From Lachnospiraceae bacterium (lineage in GTDB: Bacteria > Bacillota > Clostridia > Lachnospirales > Lachnospiraceae): a stretch of DNA of 64,000 nucleotides. Under the pieces are notes generated by a model that did not search any database, had not been told where the DNA came from, and worked only from the letters and a program-made list of their open reading frames with translations. Positions 47,095 to 57,443 of the stretch are shown here, in pieces; positions within the stretch are counted from its first letter, which is position 1, and each line of letters begins with the position of its first letter. A program made the translations under genes and the position numbers. Where the stretch lies: assembly GCA_028692395.1 (NCBI GenBank), contig JAQUXP010000003.1, positions 62,001-126,000 of the forward strand, given 5' to 3'.

Positions 47095-47634
47095 GTGAGT
47101 AGATTAAAAGAAACTTACAAAAACGAAATCATCGATGCTATGATGAAAAAGTTTGAATACAGCAACATTATGGAAGTGCCAAAACTCGAGAAAATCGTAA
47201 TCAATATGGGTGTTGGTGAAGCCAAAGAAAACGCTAAGGTTCTGGATGCAGCTGTAAGTGATCTGGAAGCAATTACAGGTCAGAAGGTTGTTCTTACAAA
47301 GGCTAAGAATTCAGTCGCTAACTTCAAAATCAGAGAAGGAATGCCGATTGGATGTAAAGTTACCTTAAGAGGCGAAAAGATGTATGAGTTCGCAGATCGT
47401 CTCATCAATCTTGCCCTGCCACGTGTACGTGACTTCCGTGGCGTTAACCCGAACGCATTTGACGGCAGAGGAAACTACGCTCTTGGTATTAAAGAGCAGC
47501 TGATCTTCCCTGAGATCGAATATGATAAGGTTGACAAAGTTCGCGGTATGGATGTTATTTTCGTTACAACCGCTAAGACTGATGAAGAAGCTCGTGAATT
47601 ATTGACAATGTTCAATATGCCGTTCGCTAAGTAA
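47095..47634 (+). CDS. rplE: 50S ribosomal protein L5
   Basis: L5 (uL5) binds 5S rRNA and contacts tRNA at the P-site. The 179-residue protein has GKVTLRG-type block [13 protein letters not shown] and [11 protein letters not shown]. The start is GTG 47095, with GAGGAGG 9-10 nt upstream. Confidence 0.97.
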   Translation: MSRLKETYKNEIIDAMMKKFEYSNIMEVPKLEKIVINMGVGEAKENAKVLDAAVSDLEAITGQKVVLTKAKNSVANFKIREGMPIGCKVTLRGEKMYEFADRLINLALPRVRDFRGVNPNAFDGRGNYALGIKEQLIFPEIEYDKVDKVRGMDVIFVTTAKTDEEARELLTMFNMPFAK

Positions 47635-47648
47635 GGAGGAAGTTATTC

Positions 47649-47834
47649 ATGGCTAAGACAGCAATGAAAATTAAACAGCAGCGTGCTCCTAAGTTCTCTA
47701 CCAGAGCATACAATCGCTGTAGAATCTGTGGTCGTCCACATGCATATTTAAGAAAATACGGAATTTGCAGAATCTGCTTCCGTGAGTTAGCATACAAAGG
47801 CCAGATTCCGGGCGTGAAAAAGGCCAGCTGGTAA
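47649..47834 (+). CDS. rpsN: 30S ribosomal protein S14, zinc type
   Basis: S14 (uS14) of the 61-residue zinc-ribbon form found in Gram-positives. Four cysteines, CRIC and CRICF with the intervening PHAYLRKYG, bind Zn. AAGGAGGA precedes the ATG. It needs zinc, so a paralogous C-minus copy may exist elsewhere. Confidence 0.98.
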   Translation: MAKTAMKIKQQRAPKFSTRAYNRCRICGRPHAYLRKYGICRICFRELAYKGQIPGVKKASW

Positions 47835-47858
47835 GAAGAAGAAAGGAGGAAACAAACC

Positions 47859-48260
47859 ATGACTATGAGTGATCCAATCGCAGATATGCTTACAAGAATT
47901 CGTAACGCAAACACTGCTAAACATGATACAGTAGATGTTCCTTCATCCAAGATGAAGCTTGCAATCGCTGACATCCTTGTAAACGAAGGTTATGTTGCAA
48001 AATATGATCTGGTAGACGAAGGAAACTTCAAGACAATCCGCATCACCTTAAAATACGGTGCAGATAAAACTGAAAAAATTATTACTGGTTTAAAGAGAAT
48101 TTCCAAACCTGGTTTACGTATCTATGTAAACAAAGAGGAACTTCCAAGAGTTCTTGGAGGACTTGGAATTGCAATCCTTTCAACAAACCAGGGTGTTATT
48201 ACAGACAAAGAGGCTCGTAAACTTCAGGTAGGTGGAGAAGTTCTCGCATTTGTTTGGTAG
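47859..48260 (+). CDS. rpsH: 30S ribosomal protein S8
   Basis: S8 (uS8) binds the central domain of 16S rRNA and represses the spc operon in E. coli. The 133-residue protein starts [18 protein letters not shown] and ends [17 protein letters not shown] lies before ATG 47859; ATG 47865 is an alternative. Confidence 0.98.
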   Translation: MTMSDPIADMLTRIRNANTAKHDTVDVPSSKMKLAIADILVNEGYVAKYDLVDEGNFKTIRITLKYGADKTEKIITGLKRISKPGLRIYVNKEELPRVLGGLGIAILSTNQGVITDKEARKLQVGGEVLAFVW

Positions 48261-48336
48261 AAAGCAGCTTAACGAAACCAAGCCGTCAGGCACTGGTTGC
48301 GTTTCGTGCGATCAGGTAATAAAGCAACTGAAAACA

Positions 48337-48359
48337 GAAGGAGACAAAAGTGCTCCTTC
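48337..48359 (+). other. Hairpin in the rpsH-rplF spacer
   Basis: GAAGGAG (48337-48343) pairs with CTCCTTC (48353-48359) around a 9-nt loop, just upstream of the rplF ribosome site. The 129-nt spacer also carries CGAAAC and GTTTCG around 48272-48306 that can pair. A regulatory site is possible. Confidence 0.4.
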
Positions 48360-48389
48360 CGAAAATCTAAGTTATAGGAGGAATCAGGT

Positions 48390-48929
48390 ATGTCACGTAT
48401 TGGAAGACTGCCAGTTGTTATTCCAGCAGGTGTAACTGTTGAGATTAAGGAAAACAACGATGTAATCGTAAAAGGCCCTAAGGGAACACTTGAGAAAGTG
48501 CTTCCGATTGAAATGGAAATTAAGCAGGAAGATGGTCACGTTATCGTAACAAGACCAAATGATTTAAAGAAAATGAAATCCTTACATGGTTTAACCAGAA
48601 CACTGATCCACAACATGGTTGTTGGTGTCAGCGAAGGATATGAGAAAGCCCTTGAAGTTAACGGTGTTGGTTACAAAGCAGCAAAGCAGGGCAAGAAGCT
48701 TGTTTTATCTCTGGGATATTCTCATCCGGTAGAGATGGAAGATCCGGAAGGCCTGGAAGCAGTAGTTGAAGGAAACAAAATCACAGTTAAGGGTATCAAT
48801 AAAGAAAAAGTTGGCCAGTATGCGGCTGAGATCAGAGATAAGAGAAGACCGGAGCCTTACAAAGGTAAAGGTATTAAGTATATCGATGAAGTTATCAGAC
48901 GTAAAGTCGGCAAGACTGGTAAGAAATAA
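48390..48929 (+). CDS. rplF: 50S ribosomal protein L6
   Basis: L6 (uL6) contacts the sarcin-ricin loop near the factor site. The 179-residue protein has two homologous halves and the C-terminal [24 protein letters not shown] precedes the ATG. Confidence 0.98.
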   Translation: MSRIGRLPVVIPAGVTVEIKENNDVIVKGPKGTLEKVLPIEMEIKQEDGHVIVTRPNDLKKMKSLHGLTRTLIHNMVVGVSEGYEKALEVNGVGYKAAKQGKKLVLSLGYSHPVEMEDPEGLEAVVEGNKITVKGINKEKVGQYAAEIRDKRRPEPYKGKGIKYIDEVIRRKVGKTGKK

Positions 48930-48946
48930 ATAAGGAGAGTGTGAAA

Positions 48947-49315
48947 ATGATTAATAAAGTATCTAGAGCGCAGGTTCGCCAGAAAAAGCATAAAAGAATG
49001 CGTAATCATATTGCAGGCACAGCAGCAAGACCACGTCTTTGTGTCTTCAGAAGCAATGATCATATGTACGCACAGATTATTGACGATACAGTTGGAAATA
49101 CTTTAGTTTCAGCTTCTACTCTTCAGAAAGATGTAAAAGCAGAAATCGAAAAAACAAATGATGTGGCAGCAGCTGCATACCTTGGAACTGTAATTGGCAA
49201 AAAGGCAGTTGAAGCTGGAATCACAGAAGTAGTATTTGACCGTGGCGGATTTATCTACCAGGGAAAGATTCAGGCATTAGCAGACGCAGCTCGTGAAGCT
49301 GGTCTGAAATTCTAA
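48947..49315 (+). CDS. rplR: 50S ribosomal protein L18
   Basis: L18 (uL18) binds 5S rRNA. The 122-residue protein has [19 protein letters not shown] and [21 protein letters not shown] start at ATG 48947, with AAGGAG 9 nt upstream; GTG 48941 is too close to that site. Confidence 0.97.
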   Translation: MINKVSRAQVRQKKHKRMRNHIAGTAARPRLCVFRSNDHMYAQIIDDTVGNTLVSASTLQKDVKAEIEKTNDVAAAAYLGTVIGKKAVEAGITEVVFDRGGFIYQGKIQALADAAREAGLKF

Positions 49316-49335
49316 GAAAGGAAGGAGAAGAACAC

Positions 49336-49845
49336 ATGAGACATGATATCATTGATGCCAGCCAGTTAGAGCTGGAAGAAAAAGTAGTTTCCATCAAGCG
49401 AGTAACCAAAGTTGTTAAAGGTGGTCGTAACTTCCGTTTCGCTGCTTTAGTAGTAGTTGGAGATCATAACGGACATGTTGGAGCAGGACTTGGAAAAGCA
49501 ACTGAAATTCCGGAAGCAATCCGCAAAGGAAAAGAAGACGCTATGAAGAAACTTGTTAATGTAGCAAGAGATGAGTATGATAGTATTACACATGATTTGA
49601 TCGGTAAATTCGGCAGCGCTGAAGTACTGTTGAAGAGAGCACCGGAAGGTACCGGAGTTATCGCAGGTGGCCCTGCTCGTGCCGTAATCGAGTTAGCCGG
49701 AATCAAAAATATCCGTACAAAGTCTTTAGGCTCAAACAACAAACAGAACGTAGTTCTCGCAACAATCAAAGGCTTAAGCTTGCTTAAGACACCGGAAGAG
49801 GTTGCTAAACTTCGTGGAAAATCTGTTGATGAGATTCTGGCTTAA
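49336..49845 (+). CDS. rpsE: 30S ribosomal protein S5
   Basis: S5 (uS5) is at the mRNA entry and affects fidelity. The 169-residue protein has [19 protein letters not shown] and [26 protein letters not shown] precedes the ATG. Confidence 0.98.
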   Translation: MRHDIIDASQLELEEKVVSIKRVTKVVKGGRNFRFAALVVVGDHNGHVGAGLGKATEIPEAIRKGKEDAMKKLVNVARDEYDSITHDLIGKFGSAEVLLKRAPEGTGVIAGGPARAVIELAGIKNIRTKSLGSNNKQNVVLATIKGLSLLKTPEEVAKLRGKSVDEILA

Positions 49846-49858
49846 GGAGGATTGAAAA

Positions 49859-50041
49859 ATGGCAGACAAATTAAAGGTTACATTAGTAAAATCTACAATC
49901 GGTGCAATTCCGAAGCACAAAAAAACAGTTGAAGCTTTAGGCTTAAAGAAAGTGAATAAAACAGTTGAGCTTCCAGACAACGACGCAGTTCGTGGTATGG
50001 TAAAACAGGTTTGTCACTTAGTTAAAGTAGAAGAAGCTTAA
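49859..50041 (+). CDS. rpmD: 50S ribosomal protein L30
   Basis: L30 (uL30) is a 60-residue protein with the conserved [20 protein letters not shown] block. AAGGAGG precedes the ATG. It lies 13 nt after rpsE. Confidence 0.97.
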   Translation: MADKLKVTLVKSTIGAIPKHKKTVEALGLKKVNKTVELPDNDAVRGMVKQVCHLVKVEEA

Positions 50042-50067
50042 TATTAATTCAAAAAGGAGGTACCAGA

Positions 50068-50508
50068 ATGGACTTATCAAATTTACAGCCTGCTGAGGGT
50101 TCAAGACAGAGTGACAACTTCCGTCGTGGACGTGGACATGGTTCAGGAAATGGTAAAACTGCTGGTAAGGGTCATAAGGGACAGAAAGCTCGTTCCGGAG
50201 CACCAAGACCAGGATTTGAAGGCGGTCAGATGCCTTTATACAGACGTCTTCCTAAAAGAGGATTCAAGAACAGAAACTCTAAGGAAATCGTTGGAATCAA
50301 TGTAAGTGTATTAGATAGATTTGAGGACGGCGCTGAAGTAACTGTAGCTACATTACTTGAGAGCGGAGCAATCACAAATCCTAAAGATGGCGTTAAGATT
50401 TTAGGAAATGGTGAAATTACTAAGAAACTTACAGTGAAAGTGGACGCATTCAGTGAGAGCGCAAAAGCAAAAATTGAAGCGGCAGGTGGAACAGCCGAGG
50501 TGATTTAA
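50068..50508 (+). CDS. rplO: 50S ribosomal protein L15
   Basis: L15 (uL15) is a late-assembly protein. The 146-residue protein starts [15 protein letters not shown] and has [28 protein letters not shown] precedes the ATG. Its last base is the A of the secY ATG. Confidence 0.98.
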   Translation: MDLSNLQPAEGSRQSDNFRRGRGHGSGNGKTAGKGHKGQKARSGAPRPGFEGGQMPLYRRLPKRGFKNRNSKEIVGINVSVLDRFEDGAEVTVATLLESGAITNPKDGVKILGNGEITKKLTVKVDAFSESAKAKIEAAGGTAEVI

Positions 50509-51824
50509 TGTTTAAGACATTAAGAGATGCATTTAAAATCCAGGATGTACGCAGAAAGATTTTATATGTTCTTATGATGCTGGTGGTGATCCGTCTTGGA
50601 TCACAGCTGCCAGTACCAGGTGTCAATACTGAATTCTTCGCAAACTATTTTCAAAACAACACCAATGATGCATTCAATTTTCTGAATGCATTCACTGGTG
50701 GTGGTTTTGACAGATTTTCTATTTTTGCACTCAGTATCACACCATACATTACATCATCCATTATTATTCAGCTTCTGACGATTGCAATTCCAAAATTAGA
50801 GGAAATGCAGAAGGATGGAGAGGATGGTCGTAAAAAACTGACCGCAATTACACGTTATATGACAGTTGCTCTTGCATTATTCGAATCCATTGCCATGGCA
50901 GTAGGTTTTGGTAATCAGGGCCTGATCTCAGAGATGAATTTTGTTAATGTAGCTGTTGTTGTAGCTGCACTTACCGCCGGATCCGCATTCCTGATGTGGG
51001 TTGGTGAGCAGATCAACGACAAGGGCGTTGGAAATGGTATTTCCATGGTTCTGCTGATTAACATTTTATCCCGTATTCCAGCCGATATGGTAACTCTCTA
51101 TGAGAACTTCGTAAAGGGACAGACGGTTGCAAAGGGTGCTCTGCGTGGGTTGATCATCATTGCAATCATTCTTGCGGTAGTTGTTATCGTACTTATCTTA
51201 AACGGTGCGGAACGTCGTATTCCGGTTCAGTATTCAAAGAAAATGCAGGGAAGAAAGATGGTTGGCGGCAATTCCTCCAACATTCCGCTGAAGGTTAATA
51301 CCGCTGGTGTTATTCCGATTATCTTTGCATCTTCCATCATGTCATTTCCAGGAATCATTGCTTCTTTTATGCAGAAGACAAATGTAGGAGGCTGGGCTGG
51401 AAAAGTTCTTGCTGTCCTGAATTCTGGAAACTGGTTTGATAAATCTAATATGTTCAATTCTATTGGACTGATTCTGTATGTGGTTATGGTTATTTTCTTT
51501 GCTTATTTCTATACATCGATTACTTTCAATCCGTTGGAGGTTGCTGATAATATGAAAAAGCAGGGAGGATTCATCCCGGGAATCAGACCTGGAAAAGCAA
51601 CAGTAGATTACTTGAATTCCATATTGAATTATGTTATCTTTATAGGAGCTGCAGGACTTACAATTGTCGCAGTTATACCGTTTTTCTTTAACGGATGGTT
51701 CAGCGCAAATGTATCTTTCGGTGGTACATCCCTTATCATTATTGTATCTGTAATTCTTGAGACTCTCAAACAGATTGAGTCCATGATGCTGGTACGTAAC
51801 TATAAAGGATTCCTGAACGAGTAA
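50508..51824 (+). CDS. secY: Preprotein translocase subunit SecY
   Basis: The 438-residue protein forms the SecYEG channel through the membrane. It has ten predicted helices, RLGSQLPVPGVNTEFF at the start, LTAITRYMTVAL and IRPGKATVDYLNSILN. It overlaps rplO by one base. It is followed by a structured 91-nt spacer and adk. Confidence 0.98.
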   Translation: MFKTLRDAFKIQDVRRKILYVLMMLVVIRLGSQLPVPGVNTEFFANYFQNNTNDAFNFLNAFTGGGFDRFSIFALSITPYITSSIIIQLLTIAIPKLEEMQKDGEDGRKKLTAITRYMTVALALFESIAMAVGFGNQGLISEMNFVNVAVVVAALTAGSAFLMWVGEQINDKGVGNGISMVLLINILSRIPADMVTLYENFVKGQTVAKGALRGLIIIAIILAVVVIVLILNGAERRIPVQYSKKMQGRKMVGGNSSNIPLKVNTAGVIPIIFASSIMSFPGIIASFMQKTNVGGWAGKVLAVLNSGNWFDKSNMFNSIGLILYVVMVIFFAYFYTSITFNPLEVADNMKKQGGFIPGIRPGKATVDYLNSILNYVIFIGAAGLTIVAVIPFFFNGWFSANVSFGGTSLIIIVSVILETLKQIESMMLVRNYKGFLNE

Positions 51825-51834
51825 TAACTGCTAG

Positions 51835-51866
51835 AAGGTTGTGGCGTGCATTTACGTCACAGCCTT
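51835..51866 (+). other. 13-bp hairpin between secY and adk
   Basis: 51835-51847 pairs with 51854-51866 with two G-U pairs and a 6-nt loop. There is no T-run, so it is not a standard terminator. It could mark a processing site or attenuate expression of adk. Confidence 0.4.
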
Positions 51867-51915
51867 AAAGTGTTTACAGTGGTAACAAGAAATTTCAGAA
51901 TAGGAGAAGGATATT

Positions 51916-52560
51916 ATGCGAGTAATTATGTTAGGGGCGCCTGGAGCAGGCAAAGGAACACAGGCTAAAAAAATTGCAGATCAGTATCAGATTCCACACA
52001 TTTCTACAGGGGATATTTTCCGTGCAAACATTAAAAACGGCACAGAATTAGGAAAAAAGGCAAAGTCCTATATGGACCAGGGACTTCTGGTTCCGGATGA
52101 GCTGACCTGCGATCTTGTGGTTGATCGGATCTCTCAGCCTGATGCTGCAAAGGGTTATGTACTGGATGGTTTTCCAAGAACTATTCCGCAGGCAGAGGCA
52201 CTTACGAATGCGCTTCTGGCAAGAGGGGAAAAGATTGATTATGCGGTAAATGTCGAAGTACCAGATGAGAATATCGTTTCCCGTATGTCAGGACGTCGTG
52301 CATGTCTGGCTTGTGGTGCAACTTATCACATTGTATACAATACACCTGTAAAAGAAGGAATCTGTGATGTATGCGGCAAAGAACTTGTTCTGCGGGATGA
52401 TGACAAGCCGGAGACTGTAAAAAAACGTCTGGATGTATATCATGCACAGACTCAGCCGCTGATCGAGTATTATCAGAAAGCTGGTGTGTTGGCCGAGGTT
52501 GATGGAACACAGGATATTAATGTTGTGTTCGAAGACATCACGAAAATTTTAGGAGCTTAA
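51916..52560 (+). CDS. adk: Adenylate kinase, zinc-lid form
   Basis: Reversible phosphoryl transfer between ATP and AMP. The 214-residue protein has [15 protein letters not shown] as the P-loop, [21 protein letters not shown] and a long LID domain whose cysteines (CLAC and CDVC) bind structural zinc, as in Gram-positive enzymes. GGAGAAGG precedes the ATG. Confidence 0.98.
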   Translation: MRVIMLGAPGAGKGTQAKKIADQYQIPHISTGDIFRANIKNGTELGKKAKSYMDQGLLVPDELTCDLVVDRISQPDAAKGYVLDGFPRTIPQAEALTNALLARGEKIDYAVNVEVPDENIVSRMSGRRACLACGATYHIVYNTPVKEGICDVCGKELVLRDDDKPETVKKRLDVYHAQTQPLIEYYQKAGVLAEVDGTQDINVVFEDITKILGA

Positions 52561-52564
52561 GAAT

Positions 52565-53320
52565 ATGTCTGTATCAATTAAAACTGCCAGAGAGATAGAA
52601 CTCATGCGTCATGCAGGAAAATTACTCGAACAGGTTCATGATGAACTGAAAGCGATGATTCAGCCTGGTATCACCACATGGGACATTGACCATAAAGGGG
52701 AAGAGATTATCCGCAGCTTTGGCTGCGTACCGAATTTTCTGCATTATAACGGATATCCAGCATCTATTTGTGTATCTGTGAACGATGAAATTGTTCATGG
52801 AATACCAAGTAAAAAACATTATCTGAAAGAGGGAGATATTGTCAGTCTGGATGCCGGTCTGATCTATCAGGGTTATCACTCGGATGCAGCACGTACTCAT
52901 GCGGTAGGCGAGGTCAGCGAGGAAGCGAAGAAACTGATGAAGGTGACAGAGGAGTCCTTTTTTGAAGGAATCAAGTTCGCAAAGGCAGGTCACCATCTTC
53001 ACGAAATATCAGCTGCAATCGGCAATTATGCGGAGAGCTTCGGATATGGAGTGGTAAGGGATTTGTGCGGACATGGAATTGGAACAAGTCTTCATGAGGA
53101 TCCGCAGATTCCGAACTTTGCATGCAAAAGCAGAGGAATCCGTCTGCAGCCTGGTATGACGCTTGCCATCGAGCCTATGATTAATAGTGGACGCCCGGAT
53201 GTTGTATGGCTTGATGATGACTGGACAGTCGTTACAGAGGACGAAACACTTTCTTCTCATTATGAGAACACGGTGCTGATTACAGAAGGTGAGCCGGAAA
53301 TTCTCACACTTTCCCGTTAG
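52565..53320 (+). CDS. map: Methionine aminopeptidase type I
   Basis: Removes the initiator methionine from nascent proteins. The 251-residue M24 peptidase has the metal ligands in SLDAGLIYQGYHSDAA (Asp pair), GHGIGTSLHEDPQIPNF, LAIEPM and ENTVL. It starts 4 nt after adk. Confidence 0.98.
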   Translation: MSVSIKTAREIELMRHAGKLLEQVHDELKAMIQPGITTWDIDHKGEEIIRSFGCVPNFLHYNGYPASICVSVNDEIVHGIPSKKHYLKEGDIVSLDAGLIYQGYHSDAARTHAVGEVSEEAKKLMKVTEESFFEGIKFAKAGHHLHEISAAIGNYAESFGYGVVRDLCGHGIGTSLHEDPQIPNFACKSRGIRLQPGMTLAIEPMINSGRPDVVWLDDDWTVVTEDETLSSHYENTVLITEGEPEILTLSR

Positions 53321-53332
53321 AGGTAATATAAG

Positions 53333-53617
53333 ATGAGAGAGTTGAAGGCCGGAATGTTCGCCAGAAGTCTGGCGGGACATGACAAAGGAAAGCTGTATAT
53401 CGTAGTATCCGGGGATGATTCTTATGTTTATCTTACCGATGGAAGAATCCGCCCTCTGCAAAATCCGAAAAAAAAGAAACGAAAACATATTCAGCCTGAT
53501 TTTCAGGACAGCGGATGCGGTCCTGAAGATTGGACTACATGTGATGAGACAGTAAATGCAAAAATTCAAAAAATAATTAAAACCAAGGAGGTTATCAGAT
53601 GTCAAAGGCAGATGTAA
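53333..53617 (+). CDS. KOW-domain RNA-binding protein (L14e-like)
   Basis: This 94-residue protein lies between map and infA and overlaps infA by 19 nt. The N-terminus carries a KOW-like segment ([20 protein letters not shown]), the central part has [18 protein letters not shown], and the C-terminus is polar. Similar proteins are found at this spot in Clostridia and are thought to bind ribosomal or messenger RNA. Function is not established. Confidence 0.75.
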   Translation: MRELKAGMFARSLAGHDKGKLYIVVSGDDSYVYLTDGRIRPLQNPKKKKRKHIQPDFQDSGCGPEDWTTCDETVNAKIQKIIKTKEVIRCQRQM

Positions 53618-53817
53618 TTGAAGTAGAGGGAACAGTGCTGGAGAAACTGCCAAACGCCATGTTCCGTGTGGAGCTGGAGAATAAGCACGTAGTACTGGCA
53701 CATATCAGCGGAAAGCTTCGCATGAATTTTATCCGCATCCTTCCAGGAGACAAGGTTACGATTGAGCTTTCTCCATACGATCTTGACAAGGGACGTATTA
53801 TCTGGAGAGATAAATAA
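53599..53817 (+). CDS. infA: Translation initiation factor IF-1
   Basis: IF-1 binds the 30S A-site with IF-2 and IF-3. The 72-residue protein is the standard length and has the OB-fold segments [18 protein letters not shown] and [19 protein letters not shown] precedes the ATG and lies in the KOW gene. Confidence 0.98.
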   Translation: MSKADVIEVEGTVLEKLPNAMFRVELENKHVVLAHISGKLRMNFIRILPGDKVTIELSPYDLDKGRIIWRDK

Positions 53818-53825
53818 AAAAACAC

Positions 53826-53854
53826 TTGCAATGCTTGACTTATGATGATATACT
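53826..53854 (+). promoter_or_regulatory. Promoter for rpmJ and the alpha operon genes
   Basis: TTGCAA (53826-53831), 17-nt spacer, TATACT (53849-53854), 102 nt before rpmJ. It would give an internal start for rpmJ-rpsM-rpsK-rpsD-rpoA-rplQ. Confidence 0.6.
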
Positions 53855-53955
53855 GTAAAGCGAACTTTTGCGCAGATAATTGGAATAACCCACCACAAAA
53901 TATGTGTGAAAGTGAGAAACTCATTCGCTTTTATTATTAGGAAAGGAGGATTCAC

Positions 53956-54069
53956 ATGAAGGTAAGATCATCTGTTAAACCGATTTGCGAAAAATGCAAA
54001 GTTATCAAGAGAAAAGGCAGCATCAGAATCATTTGTGAGAATCCAAAACACAAACAGCGTCAGGGTTGA
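53956..54069 (+). CDS. rpmJ: 50S ribosomal protein L36
   Basis: The 37-residue zinc-ribbon protein (bL36) begins [18 protein letters not shown] and ends HKQRQG. CxxC plus a later C and H bind zinc. GAAAGGAGG lies 6 nt before the ATG. It is followed by a 295-nt spacer before rpsM. Confidence 0.97.
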   Translation: MKVRSSVKPICEKCKVIKRKGSIRIICENPKHKQRQG

Positions 54070-54156
54070 TTAATCCGGACAATTATTAAGTGCGGCTGCA
54101 GTATGAACCACCAGGGTGTGTTGTTCAACTGTTAATATTATAAAGTGAGAACCTGA

Positions 54157-54322
54157 GCTGATATGTTGCGATCAGCGTGTGGACATATGCTCCATCAAAA
54201 GGACCCTCCGGCGGGTGTACGCCGAGGCGTATCATCCCTTATAATATTGCTTAATACTCTTCCAGGTCATTATGGAGGAGAAAGGTCGTGCGTTACACGA
54301 CTGGATACTCGTAAAAGTATCC
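54157..54322 (+). other. Structured spacer RNA before rpsM
   Basis: GCTGAT (54157-54162) pairs with ATCAGC (54171-54176). GTCGTG (54285-54290) pairs with CACGAC (54296-54301). GGATAC (54303-54308) pairs with GTATCC (54317-54322). The 295-nt spacer between rpmJ and rpsM has no reliable ORF. It may be a leader bound by S4 or another ribosomal protein; the ligand is unknown. Confidence 0.45.
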
Positions 54323-54364
54323 CAATTAGGAAAATATTAAATTAGTAAATGGAGGAAAACGTAC

Positions 54365-54733
54365 ATGGCTCGTATAGCTGGTGTAGATTTACCAAGAGAC
54401 AAGCGCGTAGAGATCGGCCTTACCTATATCTACGGAATCGGCAGAACAAGTGCTGACAGAATTTTGAAGGAATCCGGTGTTGATCCGGACATCCGCTGCA
54501 GAGATCTGACTGATGATGATGTTAAGAAAATCAGTGCAGTAATCGATGACACACAGACTGTAGAGGGAGATCTTCGTAGAGAAATCGCTATGAACATCAA
54601 ACGTCTTCAGGAGATTGGATGTTATCGTGGTATTCGTCATAGAAAAGGACTTCCGGTTCGTGGACAGAAAACTAAGACAAACGCTAGAACACGTAAGGGC
54701 CCGAAGAGAACTGTTGCAAATAAGAAGAAATAA
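54365..54733 (+). CDS. rpsM: 30S ribosomal protein S13
   Basis: S13 (uS13) is in the 30S head and contacts the P-site tRNA and L5. The 122-residue protein starts [19 protein letters not shown] and ends with the basic tail [24 protein letters not shown] precedes the ATG. Confidence 0.98.
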   Translation: MARIAGVDLPRDKRVEIGLTYIYGIGRTSADRILKESGVDPDIRCRDLTDDDVKKISAVIDDTQTVEGDLRREIAMNIKRLQEIGCYRGIRHRKGLPVRGQKTKTNARTRKGPKRTVANKKK

Positions 54734-54769
54734 TTTCAAATAGGAAGAAAGTGTAGGTTAGTTTTTATT

Positions 54770-55162
<393 letters not shown>

Positions 55163-55177
55163 TTAGGAGGTCGTAAG

Positions 55178-55771
55178 ATGGCAGTAAATAGAGTTCCGGT
55201 TCTCAAAAGATGCAGATCCCTTGGTCTGGATCCTGTATATTTAGGAATTGATAAAAAATCCACACGTCAGTTAAGACGTGCAAACAGAAAGATGTCCGAG
55301 TATGGACTTCAGTTAAGAGAAAAACAGAAAGCAAAATTCATCTATGGAGTTCTGGAAAAACCTTTCCGTAACTACTATAAGAAAGCAGACAAGATGCAGG
55401 GTCAGACTGGTGCAAACCTGATGACACTTCTTGAGCTTCGTCTTGACAATGTTATCTTCCGTATGGGACTTGCAAGAACAAGAAGAGAAGCAAGACAGAT
55501 CGTTGATCACAAGCATGTATTAGTAAATGGCAAGCTTGTAAACATCCCATCTTATCTTGTAAAAGCTGGAGATGTAGTTGAAATCAAGGAAGAAAAGAAA
55601 TCCGCTCAGAGATATAAAGACATTCTTGAGACAACAGGCGGACGCCTTACACCAGAATGGCTTGACGTAAATCAGGATGCTCTTCAGGGAACTGTAAAAG
55701 AGATTCCTTCCCGTGAAATCATCGATATCCCGGTAGATGAGATGCTTATCGTCGAGTTGTACTCCAAATAA
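55178..55771 (+). CDS. rpsD: 30S ribosomal protein S4
   Basis: S4 (uS4) nucleates 30S assembly and, in Bacillus, represses its own gene. The 197-residue protein has the S4 domain (LDNVIFRMGLARTRREARQ and HVLVNGKLVNIPSYLVK). The N-terminus lacks the four-cysteine zinc ribbon, so it is the C-minus form. TAGGAGG precedes the ATG. Confidence 0.97.
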   Translation: MAVNRVPVLKRCRSLGLDPVYLGIDKKSTRQLRRANRKMSEYGLQLREKQKAKFIYGVLEKPFRNYYKKADKMQGQTGANLMTLLELRLDNVIFRMGLARTRREARQIVDHKHVLVNGKLVNIPSYLVKAGDVVEIKEEKKSAQRYKDILETTGGRLTPEWLDVNQDALQGTVKEIPSREIIDIPVDEMLIVELYSK

Positions 55772-55822
55772 TAAACAGAGTACTAAGAACAAGCCAATCA
55801 ACGTTAAAGGAGGGGCTTTCGA

Positions 55823-56785
55823 GTGTTTGATTTTAACAAACCTAAAATTGAAATTACAGAGATTTCTGAAGATAAGAAGTTCGGCAGATTTGTTGTAGAG
55901 CCACTGGAAAGAGGTTACGGAACAACTCTGGGTAATTCCCTCAGAAGAATTATGCTTTCTTCACTTCCGGGAGCAGCAGTAAGCCAGGTGAAAATCGAAG
56001 GCGTTCTGCATGAGTTCAGCTCTATCCCTGGAGTAAAGGAAGACGTTACAGAGATTATCATGAATCTCAAAAGCCTTGCAATTAAGAACACAAGCGAGAC
56101 CAACGAAGCAAAGGTTGCTTATATCGAGTTTGAAGGCGAAGGCGTTGTAAAAGCATCTGATATTCAGGTGGATCAGGATATCGAAATTATGAATCCGGAT
56201 CAGGTTATCGCACATCTGAATGGTGGAGCTGATTGTAAGCTTTACATGGAACTGACCATCACAAAGGGTCGTGGATATGTAAGTGCTGACAAAGGCAAGA
56301 CAGATGATATGCCAATTGGTGTGATTGCAGTAGATGCCATCTATACACCGGTAGAGCGTGTGAATCTGACTGTTCAGAATACCCGTGTTGGACAGATTAC
56401 CGATTTTGACAAGCTGACTCTTGATGTTTACACAAGAGGTACGCTTGATCCGGATGAGGCAGTCAGCCTTGCAGCAAAAGTTTTAAGCGAGCATCTGAAG
56501 CTGTTTATCGATCTCTCTGAGAATGCGAAGACAGCAGAAGTTATGATTGAAAAAGAAGATAACGAAAAAGAAAAGGTTCTTGAGATGAATATCGATGAGC
56601 TGGAGCTTTCCGTTCATTCTTACAATTGCTTAAAGCGTGCTGAAATCAACACCGTTGAGGAACTTTGCAACAAGACTTCTGAGGATATGATGAAGGTTCG
56701 TAATCTTGGTCGTAAGTCCCTGGAAGAAGTACTTGCAAAACTCAAAGAGCTTGGACTTCAGTTAAGCCCTGGAGATGAGCAGTAA
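55823..56785 (+). CDS. rpoA: DNA-directed RNA polymerase subunit alpha
   Basis: The alpha subunit dimer nucleates RNA polymerase assembly, and its C-terminal domain binds UP elements and activators. The 320-residue protein has the N-terminal [19 protein letters not shown] block and a C-terminal domain with [16 protein letters not shown] and [16 protein letters not shown]. The start is GTG 55823 after AGGAGGGG. No unusual residues seen. Confidence 0.98.
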   Translation: MFDFNKPKIEITEISEDKKFGRFVVEPLERGYGTTLGNSLRRIMLSSLPGAAVSQVKIEGVLHEFSSIPGVKEDVTEIIMNLKSLAIKNTSETNEAKVAYIEFEGEGVVKASDIQVDQDIEIMNPDQVIAHLNGGADCKLYMELTITKGRGYVSADKGKTDDMPIGVIAVDAIYTPVERVNLTVQNTRVGQITDFDKLTLDVYTRGTLDPDEAVSLAAKVLSEHLKLFIDLSENAKTAEVMIEKEDNEKEKVLEMNIDELELSVHSYNCLKRAEINTVEELCNKTSEDMMKVRNLGRKSLEEVLAKLKELGLQLSPGDEQ

Positions 56786-56878
56786 ATAAAAGTTGCAGCA
56801 ATTTGTAGAGGAAAAGCGGCTGTCCAGTAAGTCCGAAGAAGCATGGGCAGTCGTTCCACAAATGGAGGAAAAATTATA

Positions 56879-57415
56879 ATGGCAGGATATAAGAAGCTCG
56901 GCAGAACATCTGACCAGAGAAAAGCGTTACTTAGAAACCAGGTTACTAACCTTTTATATCACGGAAAAATCCGTACAACCGAGACAAAAGCTAAAGAGAT
57001 CCGTAAGATCGCTGAAGGCATGATCGCTATGGCAGTACGTGAGAAAGACAATTTTGAAACAGTTACTGTAACTGCCAAGGTTGCTAAAAAAGATTCCGAT
57101 GGTAAGAGAGTCAAAGAAGTAGTTGACGGTAAGAAAGTAACAGTTTTTGATGAAGTACAGAAAGAAATCAAGAAGGATATGCCTTCCAGACTTCATGCAC
57201 GTCGTCAGATGATGAAAGTTTTCTACCCGGTTACTGATGTGCCGAAATCAAACAAAGGCAAGAAAAAAGCGACTAAAGAAATCGATATGGTAGCTAAAAT
57301 GTTTGATGAGATTGCACCGAAATATGTAAACCGTAACGGTGGTTACACACGTATCGTAAAGATCGGACCCCGTAAAGGTGATGCAGCTATGGAAGTTCTG
57401 ATTGAGTTAGTATAA
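56879..57415 (+). CDS. rplQ: 50S ribosomal protein L17 with an internal insertion
   Basis: L17 (bL17) is at the tunnel exit. The 178-residue length is about 50 longer than the E. coli protein (127). Extra charged sequence (around [18 protein letters not shown]) sits in the middle, splitting the conserved [20 protein letters not shown] and [17 protein letters not shown] blocks. The start is ATG 56879 with GGAGG upstream; a longer frame from 56843 has no such site. It closes the cluster, and a terminator follows. Confidence 0.97.
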   Translation: MAGYKKLGRTSDQRKALLRNQVTNLLYHGKIRTTETKAKEIRKIAEGMIAMAVREKDNFETVTVTAKVAKKDSDGKRVKEVVDGKKVTVFDEVQKEIKKDMPSRLHARRQMMKVFYPVTDVPKSNKGKKKATKEIDMVAKMFDEIAPKYVNRNGGYTRIVKIGPRKGDAAMEVLIELV

Positions 57416-57443
57416 TCATCCCTTAACTGAATAGAAAAGATAC

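Noticed and set aside
54163..54345. 60-codon ORF in the rpmJ-rpsM spacer
   Set aside because: No ribosome site and no motif; it overlaps the hairpins and is best explained as structured RNA.
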